Position numbers and translations under genes: made by a program. The notes under the pieces were generated by a model. It was not told the origin of the DNA. It saw only the letters and a program-made list of their open reading frames with translations, and searched no databases. From CAVWQV01 sp963757115 (GTDB taxonomy: Bacteria > Pseudomonadota > Alphaproteobacteria > Acetobacterales > Acetobacteraceae), in assembly GCA_963757115.1 (NCBI GenBank), contig CAVWQV010000006.1, positions 124,001-188,000 of the forward strand: a stretch of DNA of 64,000 nt, in the 5' to 3' direction. Shown here piece after piece: positions 1-10,248 of this stretch (positions within the stretch are counted from its first letter, which is position 1; each line of letters opens with the position of its first letter).

Positions 1-158
1 CGGTTGAGATAGGCCCTCGCACCCTCCTGGACCGCACCCGAGATCTCCTGCATCCGGGTCGTCCCGGCGTCGGCAGCCATGATCTCCCTGGCGGTGATGA
101 AGCCGTAGACCAGCGCCGCGATGCCGCAGGCGATGATCAGCGCGAAAGCCAAACCCAT
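1..158 (-). CDS. hppA: Membrane-bound proton-translocating pyrophosphatase, N-terminal fragment
   Basis: The first 52 codons of a leftward gene that runs off the window edge. The peptide begins MGLAFALIIACGIAALVYGF, a transmembrane helix, followed by a segment containing EIMAADAGT and MQEISGAVQEGARAYL. This is the typical N-terminus of H+-pyrophosphatases, integral membrane enzymes that couple pyrophosphate hydrolysis to proton pumping. The ATG at 158 is the natural start because the first helix follows at once. It is divergent from the protease gene, with about 226 bases between them for both promoters. Only the N-terminus is visible, so ion specificity (K+-dependent or independent) cannot be judged. 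Confidence 0.85.
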   Translation of the reverse strand, partial: MGLAFALIIACGIAALVYGFITAREIMAADAGTTRMQEISGAVQEGARAYLN

Positions 159-384
159 TCGAAAATCCTTTTATCGTTGCGAACCGCAGCGCCGCGATCC
201 GTTTATCAGCCCTCGGTGGCGTTTGTGCGCGCGGGTTCATGCCAGAAGCCACCAAGTCAGGCAATCGAGCCGCAGTGAACGGCTTGGCCATTATGCCGCG
301 GGACGCGGCGATTGCCGGTCTCACCGCGTCGCCGGTAATCTGGCCGGGATTGCCAGGACGCGCTCCGTTGGTCACGCTAGAACA

Positions 385-1899
385 ATGCTCTCAGCCGTCA
401 TCCCTACGCGCACCGTCGATCGGCGACCCGGCAGACGCCTCAGCGGCATAGGTCAGCTGTTGCGCTCGGTTGCGGCGGCGCTGCTCGGGTTGCTGCTGCT
501 GTCCGTGCCGGGGTGGGCGCAATCGTCGGTGCCGGCGGAGACGGAAACCCTATCTAGCCGGGCCGCCTTGATCGAACGGGTCATGCCCGCCGTGGTCAAT
601 GTGTCGACGGCACTGCTCCAGCATGACTCGGGAGCCTCGTCAGCGCACACGGTCAGCGGCTCCAACTGGTTCCCCTCGGCACACGGCTTCGGCTCCGGGT
701 TCGTAATCGACGGGAGCGGCCTCATCGTCACCAATCGGCACGTTGTCGAGAACGCCGTGCGGATCACCGTCACCTTCCCGGACCAGACGACGCTGCCTGC
801 GCGAATCGTCGGACATCTCAGCACGGCCGATGTTGCGCTCCTGCAAGTCACTCCCGCGAAGCCGCTTGCGAGCGTGCAATGGGGTGACAGCGACAAGCTC
901 CGGCTCGGCGACGATGTGATAGCGATCGGCAACCCGCTCGGGCTCGGCGGGTCGGTCAGCCGCGGAATAGTCAGCGGATTGAACCGCGACATCAGGACGA
1001 CGCCGTTCGACGACTTCATCCAGACGGACGCCGCGATCAATCACGGCAATTCGGGTGGCCCGCTGTTCGACATGCATGGCCGCGTGATCGGGATCAACAC
1101 GGCAATCTTCTCGCCCACCGACACGAGCGGCTCGATTGGCATTAGCTTCGCGCTACCTTCTCAGGTCGCCGCCTTTATCGTTGAGGAGACCCGGCGCTAC
1201 GGGAGAGTGCGGGCGGGATCGATCGGCGTCCGCCTGCAATCGGTGACGCCGGACGTCGCCAACGCGCTCAACTTGAGCAATAGCAGAGGGGCGATTATTC
1301 TCGGCTTGGATCACGACAGCAGTGCCGCGGCCGCCGGACTGCACCGTGGCGACGTGATCACGGATGTCGGTTCCGACAAGCCGTCCGATGCGCGAGCTTT
1401 GCTGCGCGCCGTCGCCCTCGCACCTCTCGACCAGCCGCTCCTGGTGAAGGTCTGGCGCCAAGGCCAGGAATTGACCTTCGATCCAGTGGTCCGGCTGTAC
1501 GAGGCCCCCCGCGAATCGGAAATCGGGGAGGAGGCTGCCGTTGCGCGGGAGAAATTCACGCCGCTCCCAGATGCAGGGCTGAAGATGGCCGAGATCACGC
1601 CAGCCCTGCGAACCAAATACAAGCTCTCGCCGGACATCAAGGGAGTTCTCGTGACCGGTGTAGCGCCTTACAGCGCGGCCGACTTGCGCGGCATCTTCCC
1701 GGGCGACGTTGTCCTCGAAGTCGACCAGCACAATGTGACCGCACCGGCCGAAGTCGACGCACGGGTCGCGGCCGATCGTGAGCGACATGCGAGATACACG
1801 CTGTTGCTGATCACTGGTCCCGGTGGCGATCGCTTCGTGACCTTGCCCCTGGATCCCGGAGTGAAGGAGCCGCAGCCGGCCGAGGCCGAGCGGCGTTGA
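385..1899 (+). CDS. DegP/HtrA-type periplasmic serine endoprotease
   Basis: A 504-residue Do-family protease for envelope quality control. From the ATG at 385, a hydrophobic stretch (about residues 27-44) ends in VPGWAQS, a signal peptide with likely cleavage near residue 46. The trypsin-like domain has the triad His119 (TNRHVV), Asp149 (TADVALLQ) and Ser223 (GNSGGPL). Two PDZ domains follow, at roughly residues 260-345 and 400-480, ending with VTLPLDPG. The open frame reaches back to 121, but the first 88 codons are basic, lack conserved features and overlap the divergent hppA start, so 385 is preferred. The family recognition is firm. Whether it is DegP, DegQ or a paralogue cannot be told. 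Confidence 0.88.
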   Translation: MLSAVIPTRTVDRRPGRRLSGIGQLLRSVAAALLGLLLLSVPGWAQSSVPAETETLSSRAALIERVMPAVVNVSTALLQHDSGASSAHTVSGSNWFPSAHGFGSGFVIDGSGLIVTNRHVVENAVRITVTFPDQTTLPARIVGHLSTADVALLQVTPAKPLASVQWGDSDKLRLGDDVIAIGNPLGLGGSVSRGIVSGLNRDIRTTPFDDFIQTDAAINHGNSGGPLFDMHGRVIGINTAIFSPTDTSGSIGISFALPSQVAAFIVEETRRYGRVRAGSIGVRLQSVTPDVANALNLSNSRGAIILGLDHDSSAAAAGLHRGDVITDVGSDKPSDARALLRAVALAPLDQPLLVKVWRQGQELTFDPVVRLYEAPRESEIGEEAAVAREKFTPLPDAGLKMAEITPALRTKYKLSPDIKGVLVTGVAPYSAADLRGIFPGDVVLEVDQHNVTAPAEVDARVAADRERHARYTLLLITGPGGDRFVTLPLDPGVKEPQPAEAERR

Positions 1900-1957
1900 C
1901 CGCTGCGCGATGGCCCTTGCGCCGCGCTTCGCGCTCGGGTCACATCGCCGCGCTCTC

Positions 1958-2031
1958 GTGCCCGTAGCTCAATTGGTTAGAGCGGGCCGCTCATAACGGC
2001 TTGGTTGCAGGTTCGAGTCCTGCCGGGCGCA
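1958..2031 (+). tRNA. tRNA with CAT anticodon (Ile2 or elongator Met)
   Basis: A 74-nt cloverleaf. Acceptor GTGCCCG pairs with CGGGCGC plus discriminator A. The D arm is GCTC..GAGC, the anticodon stem GGCCG/CGGCT has loop CTCATAA (anticodon CAT), and the T arm is GCAGG-TTCGAGT-CCTGC. CCA is not encoded. The sequence resembles alphaproteobacterial tRNA-Ile2, whose C34 is converted to lysidine by TilS, more than initiator tRNA, which has an unpaired first base. Elongator Met remains possible. Confidence 0.9.
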
Positions 2032-2112
2032 GGGCACATCAGCCCTTGGTTGCCGCCGGCCGACGCCACACCTTACAAGGCAACCCGATCCCTTCCAGGA
2101 GCCTTTACGCTG

Positions 2113-3793
2113 ATGGCTAGCTATCAATACGTTTACGTCATGAAAGATTTGACCAAGAGCTTTCCCGGCGGCCGGGAGGTGTTCAAGGGTATCACGCTGT
2201 CCTTCCTTCCCGGCGTGAAGATCGGCGTGCTCGGCGTGAATGGCGCCGGCAAATCGACCCTGCTCAAGATCATGGCGGGGATCGAGACGGAGTTCGGCGG
2301 GGAGGCGTGGGCGGCGGAGGGCGTCAAGGTGGGCTATCTGTCGCAGGAGCCGCAGCTCGACGCCGGCGAGACCGTGGGCGAGAACGTGGAAGCCGCCTTT
2401 GCCCCACTGAAGGCGGCGCTCGCCCGCTTCAACGAGATTTCCATGAAGTTTGCCGAGCCGATGAGCGACGACGAAATGAACACGTTGCTCGCCGAGCAAG
2501 CTGACTTGCAGGAGAAAATCGACGCCGAGGACGGCTGGGAGCTCGACCGCAAGGTGGAGATCGCGCTCGACGCGCTCCGTTGCCCGCCCGCCGAGGCGAA
2601 GGTCGCAACACTTTCCGGTGGCGAACGGCGGCGGGTGGCGCTGTGCCGCTTGCTGCTGGAGAAACCCGATCTGCTGCTGCTCGATGAGCCGACCAACCAT
2701 CTCGACGCGGAAAGCGTGGCCTGGCTGGAAAAGACCCTGCACGACTACGCCGGGACCGTGATGGTGGTCACGCACGATCGCTACTTCCTCGACAACGTCA
2801 CCAATTGGATCCTCGAGATTGAGCGTGGCCGGGGCTACCCGTTCGAGGGCAACTACTCCTCGTGGCTCGATCAGAAGCGCAAGCGGCTGAAGCAGGAGGA
2901 AAAGGAGGAGAGCGCCCGGCAGCGCGCGCTGGCGGCGGAGCAGGAATGGATTGCGTCCTCGCCGCGCGCCCGGCAAGCCAAGAATCAGGCGCGCATCAGC
3001 CGTTATGAGGAGCTGCTGGCGAAGTCCCAGGAGATGGCGACGGGAGTGGCAGACATCGTCATCACTCCGGGTCCGCGGCTCGGGGGCACCGTCATCGAGG
3101 CGGCCGATTTGCGCAAAGGCTACGGCAACCAGCTTCTGATCGACGATCTGTCGTTCAAGCTGCCGCCAGGCGGCATCGTGGGGGTGATCGGTCCGAACGG
3201 TGCGGGCAAGACCACCCTGTTCCGCATGATCATCGGCCAGGAACAGCCGGACGCGGGCTTGCTGAAGGTCGGCGACACGGTGGAGCTCGGTTACGTGGAC
3301 CAGTCGCGCGACAGTCTCGACGCCAACAAGACGGTGTGGGAGGAGATCAGCGGCGGCACGGACATGATCTATCTCGGCAAGCGGGCAGGTACAGAGCCGT
3401 GCCTATGTCGGTGCGTTCAACTTCAAGGGCGCCGATCAACAGAAAAAGGTTGGCATCCTCTCGGGCGGTGAGCGCAACCGCGTGCATCTGGCCAAGATGT
3501 TGAAGGCCGAGCACAACGTGATCCTGCTGGACGAGCCGACCAACGATCTTGACGTCGACACCTTGCGGGCGCTCGAGGATGCATTGACCGAGTTTCCGGG
3601 TTGCGCCGTCATCATCAGCCACGATCGCTGGTTCCTAGACCGGCTGGCCACTCACATCCTTGCCTTCGAAGGCGACAGCCACATCGAATGGTTCCAAGGC
3701 AACTTCCAGGCCTACGAGGAAGACAAGCGCCGGCGTCTCGGCGCCGACTCGACCGAGCCGCATCGGATCAAGTACCGGCCGCTGGCTCGCTAG
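2113..3793 (+). CDS. ettA: Energy-dependent translational throttle protein EttA (ABC-F), one frameshift
   Basis: A cytosolic ABC-F ATPase that binds the ribosomal E site and gates translation in response to the ADP/ATP ratio. The start MASYQYVYVMKDLTKSF is typical. Walker A is at residues 41-49 (GVNGAGKST), with signature LSGGERRR and Walker B LLLLDEPTNHLD. The linker follows, then a second cassette with GPNGAGKTT (about residue 360) and, after the break, LSGGERNRVHLAKML and LLDEPTNDLD. The reading frame breaks near 3389: after IYLGKR the protein continues one frame over as SRAYVGAF. One extra base there restores a full-length protein of about 559 aa. EttA is well conserved and everything else is intact, so a sequence error is the simplest reading. 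Confidence 0.88.
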
Positions 3794-3909
3794 CGCTCCT
3801 CGCCTCAGTCCCTTTCTCTACGGGCAGAGGAGATCGAGTAAGGGGGGTGAGCCGCCGCAACACACGGATGGCCGCGCGCACCATGCCGCGCCAGATTGCG
3901 AGCAGGACG

Positions 3910-5007
3910 ATGGAGAAAACGATCATGCTCGACGCGGCGATACTGGACGAGGACGCGCTGTGGACCACGGTTGACCGGCGCGAGGCGGGCAACTTCCTCT
4001 ACGCGGTCACGACAATGGGCGTCTATTGCCGCCCGACCTGTCCGTCTCCGCGCCCGCTCCGGCGCAACGTGCGCTTCTTCGGAGCACCTGCCGAAGCGGA
4101 GGCGGCCGGCTTCCGCGCCTGCAAGCGCTGCGACCCGAAGGGCGAGCGAGCGCGTATTGCCGAGGCGGTCGTCAAGGATGCATGCGCCCACATCGAAGGG
4201 GAAGAAACGATCCCCTCTCTTGACGCACTCTCCGCACGGTCCGGCTACTCCCGCTTCCACTTCCTGCGGCTATTCCGTGACCACACGGGGGTCACCCCGC
4301 GCTCCTACGCCGAAGGTGTGCGCGCCCGCCGACTGCAAGCCGCACTGCAAGCCGGGACGCGTGTCGCCGACGCGGTCGCTGGGGCCGGCTACGGCTCCGA
4401 GAGTCGGGTTTACGAAAAGACCGGCGCTCTGCTCGGCATGACGCCGGGCGCGCTCCGTCGCGGCGGCGCGGGCGAGGTGATCCGCACGGCTTTCGCGGAC
4501 TCGCCGTTCGGGCGGCTGCTGGTCGGCGCGACCGACAAGGGCGTGTGCTTCCTTGGCTTCGCCGAGCCCGACGACGCGCTGCTTGGCGACCTCCGCCGTC
4601 GCTTCCCGCGCGCTACGATCCACGCCGATGATCGGGCTTTGGCCGAAGCGGTGCGGGCGGTGCTGGCGTTCATCGCCGAGCCGAAGCAGGCTCTTGCCCT
4701 TCCACTCGATCTGCGTGGCACCGCGTTTCAGCAGCGGGTCTGGCAGGCGTTGTGCAGCATTCCGGCCGGCGAGACCCGCAGCTACGCGGAGGTGGCCGCC
4801 ATGATCGGAGCGCCGCGAGCGGTGCGGGCGGTGGCGCGGTCCTGCGCCACCAATCCAGTCTCGCTCGCGGTGCCTTGTCACCGGGTGGTCGGGGCCGACG
4901 GCGACCTCACGGGCTATCGCTGGGGCCTGCCGCGCAAGCGGGCGCTGCTTGCCGCGGAGCGAGCCTCGGTATTGCCGAAAGGAGGCACGCCCGTTACTTC
5001 GCGCTGA
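3910..5007 (+). CDS. ada: Bifunctional Ada: alkylphosphotriester/O6-alkylguanine-DNA methyltransferase and transcriptional activator
   Basis: A 365-residue adaptive-response protein that removes methyl groups from DNA onto its own cysteines and, once methylated, activates alkylation-repair genes. The N-terminal zinc domain has four Cys ligands, C40, C44, C71 and C74 (GVYCRPTC, FRACKRC); C40 is the expected phosphotriester acceptor. An AraC-type helix-turn-helix spans about residues 100-180. The C-terminal AGT domain has the acceptor motif PCHRVV with Cys323, close to the E. coli arrangement. ATG 3910 is chosen (MEKTIML). An in-frame GTG at 3847 would add 21 residues and lies within a sequence repeated at 5258. 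It follows ettA by 116 bases on the same strand. Confidence 0.9.
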   Translation: MEKTIMLDAAILDEDALWTTVDRREAGNFLYAVTTMGVYCRPTCPSPRPLRRNVRFFGAPAEAEAAGFRACKRCDPKGERARIAEAVVKDACAHIEGEETIPSLDALSARSGYSRFHFLRLFRDHTGVTPRSYAEGVRARRLQAALQAGTRVADAVAGAGYGSESRVYEKTGALLGMTPGALRRGGAGEVIRTAFADSPFGRLLVGATDKGVCFLGFAEPDDALLGDLRRRFPRATIHADDRALAEAVRAVLAFIAEPKQALALPLDLRGTAFQQRVWQALCSIPAGETRSYAEVAAMIGAPRAVRAVARSCATNPVSLAVPCHRVVGADGDLTGYRWGLPRKRALLAAERASVLPKGGTPVTSR

Positions 5008-5257
5008 AGCTTGGTGCGGTGGGCAGATCAGGCGCGGGGGGACGCCGCTTCTAGAGTGATCTGCAGGCTTTCCAGGTGCGGTAAGTCATTGTGAGAGCGA
5101 TGCCTAGACACAAGTATCCTGTTTGATCTCCGGGGTTGTAACGGCTTGCCGTGCCATCCTGGCGTCTGGTGGAAGCACCGGTCCTGTTTCGAAAGCTGAG
5201 CAGTGCCGCCTCCCTGAGAGCCAAAGTGCCGGAAGCAGACGCCGCGTGCTGCGGGCG

Positions 5258-6382
5258 GTGAGCCGCCACAACACGCGGCTCTCCAACAAGGTGGTGTTCG
5301 CTGATCAGCTGCGGGGTCTGGCGGCTCTGGTCGTGGTACTGACCCATATGTTCAATGTGTATCCCTTCGCCCAGGCGATGGTGGCGACCACCGTCGGTAC
5401 TCCGCCATTGAACTTGCCGACCCTGTGGATCACGCCAGCGATGGCTCAATCGTGGATCAATTTCGGGCCGCTCGGCGTGGGGCTGTTCTTTCTGGTGAGC
5501 GGCTTCGTTATCCCGTTCTCTTTAAGGCGGCACGGACGGGGCGCATTCTTACTGGCGCGAGCGCTGCGCATTTATCCGACGTATTGGGCGGCGCTGGCGA
5601 TCGGCTGCCTTTTGGTTGTGGCCTCCGCACGCTATTGGGGGAGGCCCACACCTTTCAACTGGGAGAGCGTGTGGGCCAATCTCACATTGTCGCACACATT
5701 GCGCGGAATCCCCTCTATCGACCAAGTAAACTGGACCCTCGTCGTCGAGCTACACTTCTATGTCCTTGCAGCACTAACGCGGCCATGGATTTTGAATTGC
5801 CGCCTGTGGCCGATGCTCGCCGCTGTGGCAGGCGCTTTAGGCCTCTTGGCGGCGCAGAGGATCGGCTTGGCCCCGCAGCCGTCATTTTCGGAGCTGGTGG
5901 CAATGTTGCTGCCTTACATGCTGATCGGCACGGCCTTCCACTATCATTACGTCGGAGCGTTGCGGTTCCCGTTGTTGTGGGCCGTAGTGGCCGGATTGTC
6001 GGCAGTGTCTTTCAGTTTGTCCGAAATCAGTCCGACGACGGCCGTAGGAAACCCTGTTCTGGCGGCAAGCTATGGTTACGCGCTGCTATTGTTCAGCATC
6101 GCCTACGCCGCCCGAAACCGGATACCCGACTGGCGGGCGCTGCGCCTGCTCGCGCGAATAAGCTATCCGCTTTATTCGGTGCATCTGCTGGTAGGCTTTA
6201 CCCTGATGACTTGGCTCATCGCCGGGCCAGCCGGCTTGCCTTACGGCTGGGCCAGCATAGCGACCCTGGCTGTGTTACTCTTGGTCGCGTGGGTGCTGCA
6301 CCAAGGAGTGGAGCGTTGGACCATCCGCTGGGGCGCGGCTCTGGGGAAGGCAGGCGTCCCGGCGCCCGCAGCGGGCGACTAG
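5258..6382 (+). CDS. Acyltransferase family 3 (OafA/YrhL-like) membrane protein
   Basis: A polytopic inner-membrane acyltransferase of 374 residues from the GTG at 5258. The family motif is near the N-terminus (ADQLRGLAALVVVLTH, catalytic-type His30), followed by SGFVIPFSL and about ten hydrophobic helices. Members acylate exported sugars, lipids or peptides; nothing here identifies the acceptor. The start is uncertain. The frame is open back to 5123, but residues before VSRHNTRLSNK have no family character, and no good ribosome site is seen. There is no obvious operon partner: it follows ada by 250 bases and converges on ftsK. Confidence 0.75.
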   Translation: MSRHNTRLSNKVVFADQLRGLAALVVVLTHMFNVYPFAQAMVATTVGTPPLNLPTLWITPAMAQSWINFGPLGVGLFFLVSGFVIPFSLRRHGRGAFLLARALRIYPTYWAALAIGCLLVVASARYWGRPTPFNWESVWANLTLSHTLRGIPSIDQVNWTLVVELHFYVLAALTRPWILNCRLWPMLAAVAGALGLLAAQRIGLAPQPSFSELVAMLLPYMLIGTAFHYHYVGALRFPLLWAVVAGLSAVSFSLSEISPTTAVGNPVLAASYGYALLLFSIAYAARNRIPDWRALRLLARISYPLYSVHLLVGFTLMTWLIAGPAGLPYGWASIATLAVLLLVAWVLHQGVERWTIRWGAALGKAGVPAPAAGD

Positions 6383-6480
6383 TTGGCCAGCCAACCCCCG
6401 CTTGCCCGCGTTAGATTGAGCGAGGGTACCGAGCGGGAGTCGGTCTCAGCCAGGAAGCCACGCCCCCGCTCGCTGTCGCG

Positions 6481-8891
6481 CTATTCCTCCTCGGCCGTCC
6501 GGCGTACCAGCACCTCGCGCTTGCCGACATGGTTGGCCTGCCCGACGATGCCTTCCTTCTCCATCTGCTCGATCAGCTTGGCGGCCTTGTTGTAGCCGAT
6601 CCCAAGGTGCCGCTGGATGAACGAAGTGGACGCTTTGCCCTCCCGGGCGACCACCGCCACCGCCTGATCGAACAGGCTCTTGTCGCCGTCCGAAGCGCCG
6701 GCGATGCCGGAAAGCATCAGATCAGCGCCGCCGTCATCACCCTCGGCTTCGGTCACGTCGTCGACGTAGGCCGGCTCGCCTTGCGAGCGGAGGAACGCCA
6801 CGACCTCCTCCACTTCGCGGTCGGAGACGAACGGGCCGTGCACGCGCGTGATGCGGCCGCCGCCGGCCATGAACAGCATGTCGCCCTGGCCGAGCAGCTG
6901 CTCCGCACCCTGCTCGCCCAGGATGGTGCGGCTGTCGAACTTGCTGATCACCTGAAAGCTGATGCGGGTCGGGAAGTTGGCCTTGATCGTGCCGGTGATC
7001 ACGTCCACCGACGGCCGCTGTGTCGCCATGATGACGTGGATGCCGGCAGCGCGCGCCATCTGCGCCAGACGCTGCACGGCCTGCTCGATCTCCTTGCCGG
7101 CGACCATCATCAGGTCCGCCATTTCATCGACCACCACGACGATGAACGGCAGGTTCTCGAGCGTGAGCGGCTGGTCCTCGAAGGTCGGACGGCTGGTATC
7201 GGGGTCGAAGCCGGTCTGCACCCGCCGCGTCACGACTTCACCCTTGGCGCGCGCCTCGGCCACCCGCTCGTTGTAGCCGCCAATGTTGCGGACGCCGAGC
7301 TGGCTCATCGAGCGATAGCGCCGCTCCATCTCGCGCACCGTCCATTTCAGCGCGGTGACGGCTTTCTTCGGCTCGGTCACGACGGGCGCCATCAGATGCG
7401 GGATGCCCTCGTACACCGAGAGCTCGAGCATTTTGGGGTCGATCAGGATCATCCGGCATTGATCGGGCGAGAGCCTGTCCAGCAGCGACAGGATCATCGC
7501 GTTTACGCCGACCGACTTGCCCGACCCCGTGGTGCCCGCGATCATGAGGTGCGGCATGCGGGACAGTTCCGCGATTACGGGAGCGCCGCTGATCTCCTTG
7601 CCGAGAGCGAGCGTCAACGGCCGCTGTGCTTGCTCCACTCCTCGGTTGCGAGGATTTCGCGCAAGAACACGGTTTCCCGCCGGCCGTTTGGCAACTCGAT
7701 GCCGATCACGTTCCGCCCCGACACGGTGGCGATGCGTACCGCGGTGACGGACAAGCTGCGCGCGATGTCGTCGGCGAGCCCGATCACCCGGGCGCTGCGA
7801 ATGCCGGGCGCGGGCTCAAGTTCATAAAGTGTCACCACCGGTCCCGGACGGATTTCGACGATGCTGCCCTGGACGCCGTAGTCGGCAAGCACGGTTTCGA
7901 GCAGGCGCGCATTGGCCTGAAGCGATTCGGGGTCCGGCCCGGTCGTCGCCCGCGTCGGTGGGGGCTTGAGAAGCGACAGCGGAGGAAACCGCCACGTTCC
8001 CTCTTCGAGCGGCAGTGATTGTTGCTGCGGGGCGGCGCGGCGGACAGGCGGGGCCGGGGTCAGGCGCGCCATGCCGGGCGGCTGCTCGTCCCCGGGCGGA
8101 GGCGGCGGCGGCGAGGCCGGCGTGATCGGCGGCGCCGGTCGGAGCACCGGGCCAACCGGGCTCGACGGCTCCGGCGCGTGGATCGGCCCGCGAAGCAGCG
8201 CGGGCAGCGGGATCGGCGCGCCCAACCAGCGGCTCGCCCCTCTCACATGCGCGAACGCCTCGCGCCCACCTCGCGTCGCAGTCCGCGCCACCAGCACCGC
8301 GCCGCGTCCGGCGGACCGCCATTCGCCGAAGCTCAAGCCGAGGGCGAGCAGGACCAGGGTGAGTGCCAGGCCAATGCCGATCAAGGCCACGAAGCCGACC
8401 CCGACCGGCCCGAATACCGCGCGGCCCGCAGCCAAAGCCGCACCGGATAACAGCGTCCCGACCGCCCCGCCCAGCCCCGCCGGCGTCGGCCAAGCGAGCG
8501 GATAGCCTGCCGCTCCCGTGAGCACGGCGGCGACGACCGGCACGGCGGCAATCATCGCGGCGACGCGAGGGGCCAGGCTGCCGAACGGACGGTGGGCCGC
8601 CATCCGCCACGCCCAGGCCAGCAAAGCTACCCCGGGCAGCGCAGCCGCCAGCCCGCAACCCTGCAGCAGCAGGTCGGCCCCGATCGCCCCCGCCGGGCCG
8701 GCTAGGTTGGTAGCATTCCGGGCGGTTGCGGTGTCGAGCGAGGGGTCACGCGCGTCGTAGCTGGCGAGTGCTATCAAAAACGCGAGCGCGACCAGCCCAA
8801 GCATCAGCCCGCCGAGCTCCGACATGCGGCGGCGCATGATTGTGCGCAACGCAGGGGAGGCGAGTCGGCGAGCTTGGGCGACAGCGGCCAT
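6481..8891 (-). CDS. ftsK: DNA translocase FtsK, one frameshift
   Basis: A septal DNA pump that resolves chromosome ends and activates XerCD at dif. From the start at 8891, the N-terminal part has four or five membrane helices and a Pro-rich linker, then the alpha domain. The RecA-like motor has Walker A AGTTGSGKS and a Walker B region IVVVVDEMADL. The C-terminal winged-helix gamma domain is DQAVAVVAREGKASTSF. The frame breaks near 7617: the upstream part ends ..SKHSGR-stop, and the downstream part continues one frame over as LTLALGKEISGAPV. One missing base joins them into a normal protein of about 803 aa. The downstream frame also has an internal ATG (7638), but a separate motor lacking the alpha domain would be unusual. 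FtsK is normally essential, so sequence error is likely. Confidence 0.85.
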
Positions 8892-9021
8892 CAGTTATTC
8901 CGACTAGAATTCGTGCGAACGAGCGGGTTTGAGGCCGCACCTCAGCTATAGCCCGGAAGCGGCGGATGCAGAACCGGATTCCCGGGTTGTCGGAGCGCCG
9001 CAGCGGCATCATCTCGGCCGA

Positions 9022-10248
9022 GTGGCGAATACGACCCTGATCGAGGCTGACGTCTGCGTGGTGGGGGCCGGGCCGGTTGGCGGCACCCTGGCGTGCCGGC
9101 TGGCCGCCGGCGGGGTGCGTACTGTGGTGATCGACCGCGCGCCGCTGCCGCCCATGGAGCATCCGGATTTCGACGGACGGGCCTACGCCGTCGCGGCCGG
9201 CTCGCGCCGGTTGCTCACAGCGGCCGGACTGTGGGACCGCTTGCCTGAGCCGACCTGTCCGATCCTGGACATCCGCGTCTCCGACGGCCGAATCGGCCGA
9301 CGCCCGTCCTCGCTGTTCCTCCATTTCGATCATCGCGAGGCCGACGATGCGGGTGGTTCGTTCGGTTCCATGGTGGAAGCGCGCAGCTTGCGGGTAGCAA
9401 TCAACGCGGCCTTGCACGCCCATCACGCCGTCCGCGTGTTCGCGCCGGCCGAAGCAAAGGTGGAGCGCGCGGCCGAAGGCGTCACGGTGCGCCTGGCGGA
9501 CGGCCCTGCTGTCGCCTGCCGCCTCGTGGTCGCGGCGGAGGGAAAAAACTCGCCGTTAAGGGCCGAGGCAGGCATTCCGGTGACACGCTTTGCCTATGGC
9601 CAGACCGGGATTGTCTCCGCCGTCGCGCACGAACGTCCGCACGACAACACGGCTCTCGAGCACTTCCTGCCGGCTGGCCCGTTCGCGCAACTGCCGATGT
9701 GCGGGATCGCTGGGGCGCCGCACGTGTCGGCGATCGTATGGACCGAGCGGAACGCAGTCGCGGATCGCGTGCTGGCGCTGGATGACGCGGGGTTCGGCCG
9801 CGAAATCGCGCGCCGGCTCGGTCCGCATCTCGGCGCGGTGCGTCCGATCGGCCGACGCTGGCGTTACCCGTTGGGGGCGCTGCATGCTCACCGTTATTTC
9901 GACACGCGCCTCGCCCTCGTCGGCGATGCGGCGCACGGGATTCATCCGATTGCCGGGCAGGGGCTCAACCTGGGCTTCCGCGACGTGCTCGCCCTCTCGG
10001 AACTGGTGATCGCCGCTCTCCGCGATGGCGCCGACCCGGGGGCGCCGTCGCTGCTTCGCGAGTATCAGCGCGCCCGCCGGGCTGCCAATCTTTTGATGCT
10101 GGGTGCGACAGACGGGCTCGACCGATTGTTCAGCACGGACAATCCGACGCTTCGCTTGGCACGCGATCTCGGGATCGCCGCGGTGCATCGGCTGCCACGC
10201 CTCAAGCGCGCCTTCATGCGCCAGGCGATGGGCGAGGGGCGCCTCTAG
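9022..10248 (+). CDS. UbiH/UbiF-type FAD-dependent aromatic hydroxylase
   Basis: A 408-residue class A flavoprotein monooxygenase of the ubiquinone-biosynthesis group. The N-terminal Rossmann motif is ADVCVVGAGPVGG (GxGxxG at residues 15-20). The second FAD motif is LVGDAAHGIHPIAGQGLNLG. These enzymes hydroxylate the polyprenyl-phenol ring of ubiquinone precursors; the ring position cannot be read from sequence. GTG 9022 is preferred because the preceding in-frame residues, open back to 8929, have no conserved character. It is divergent from ftsK. Its last 35 bases overlap the end of the convergent MFS gene. Confidence 0.82.
   Translation: MANTTLIEADVCVVGAGPVGGTLACRLAAGGVRTVVIDRAPLPPMEHPDFDGRAYAVAAGSRRLLTAAGLWDRLPEPTCPILDIRVSDGRIGRRPSSLFLHFDHREADDAGGSFGSMVEARSLRVAINAALHAHHAVRVFAPAEAKVERAAEGVTVRLADGPAVACRLVVAAEGKNSPLRAEAGIPVTRFAYGQTGIVSAVAHERPHDNTALEHFLPAGPFAQLPMCGIAGAPHVSAIVWTERNAVADRVLALDDAGFGREIARRLGPHLGAVRPIGRRWRYPLGALHAHRYFDTRLALVGDAAHGIHPIAGQGLNLGFRDVLALSELVIAALRDGADPGAPSLLREYQRARRAANLLMLGATDGLDRLFSTDNPTLRLARDLGIAAVHRLPRLKRAFMRQAMGEGRL

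Noticed and set aside
121..384. N-terminal extension of the DegP-like protease
   Set aside because: It overlaps the divergent hppA start, and the signal peptide only makes sense from the ATG at 385.
6529..7827. A 432-codon plus-strand frame
   Set aside because: It is the antisense shadow of ftsK, with a His/Arg/Ala-rich composition and no domain.
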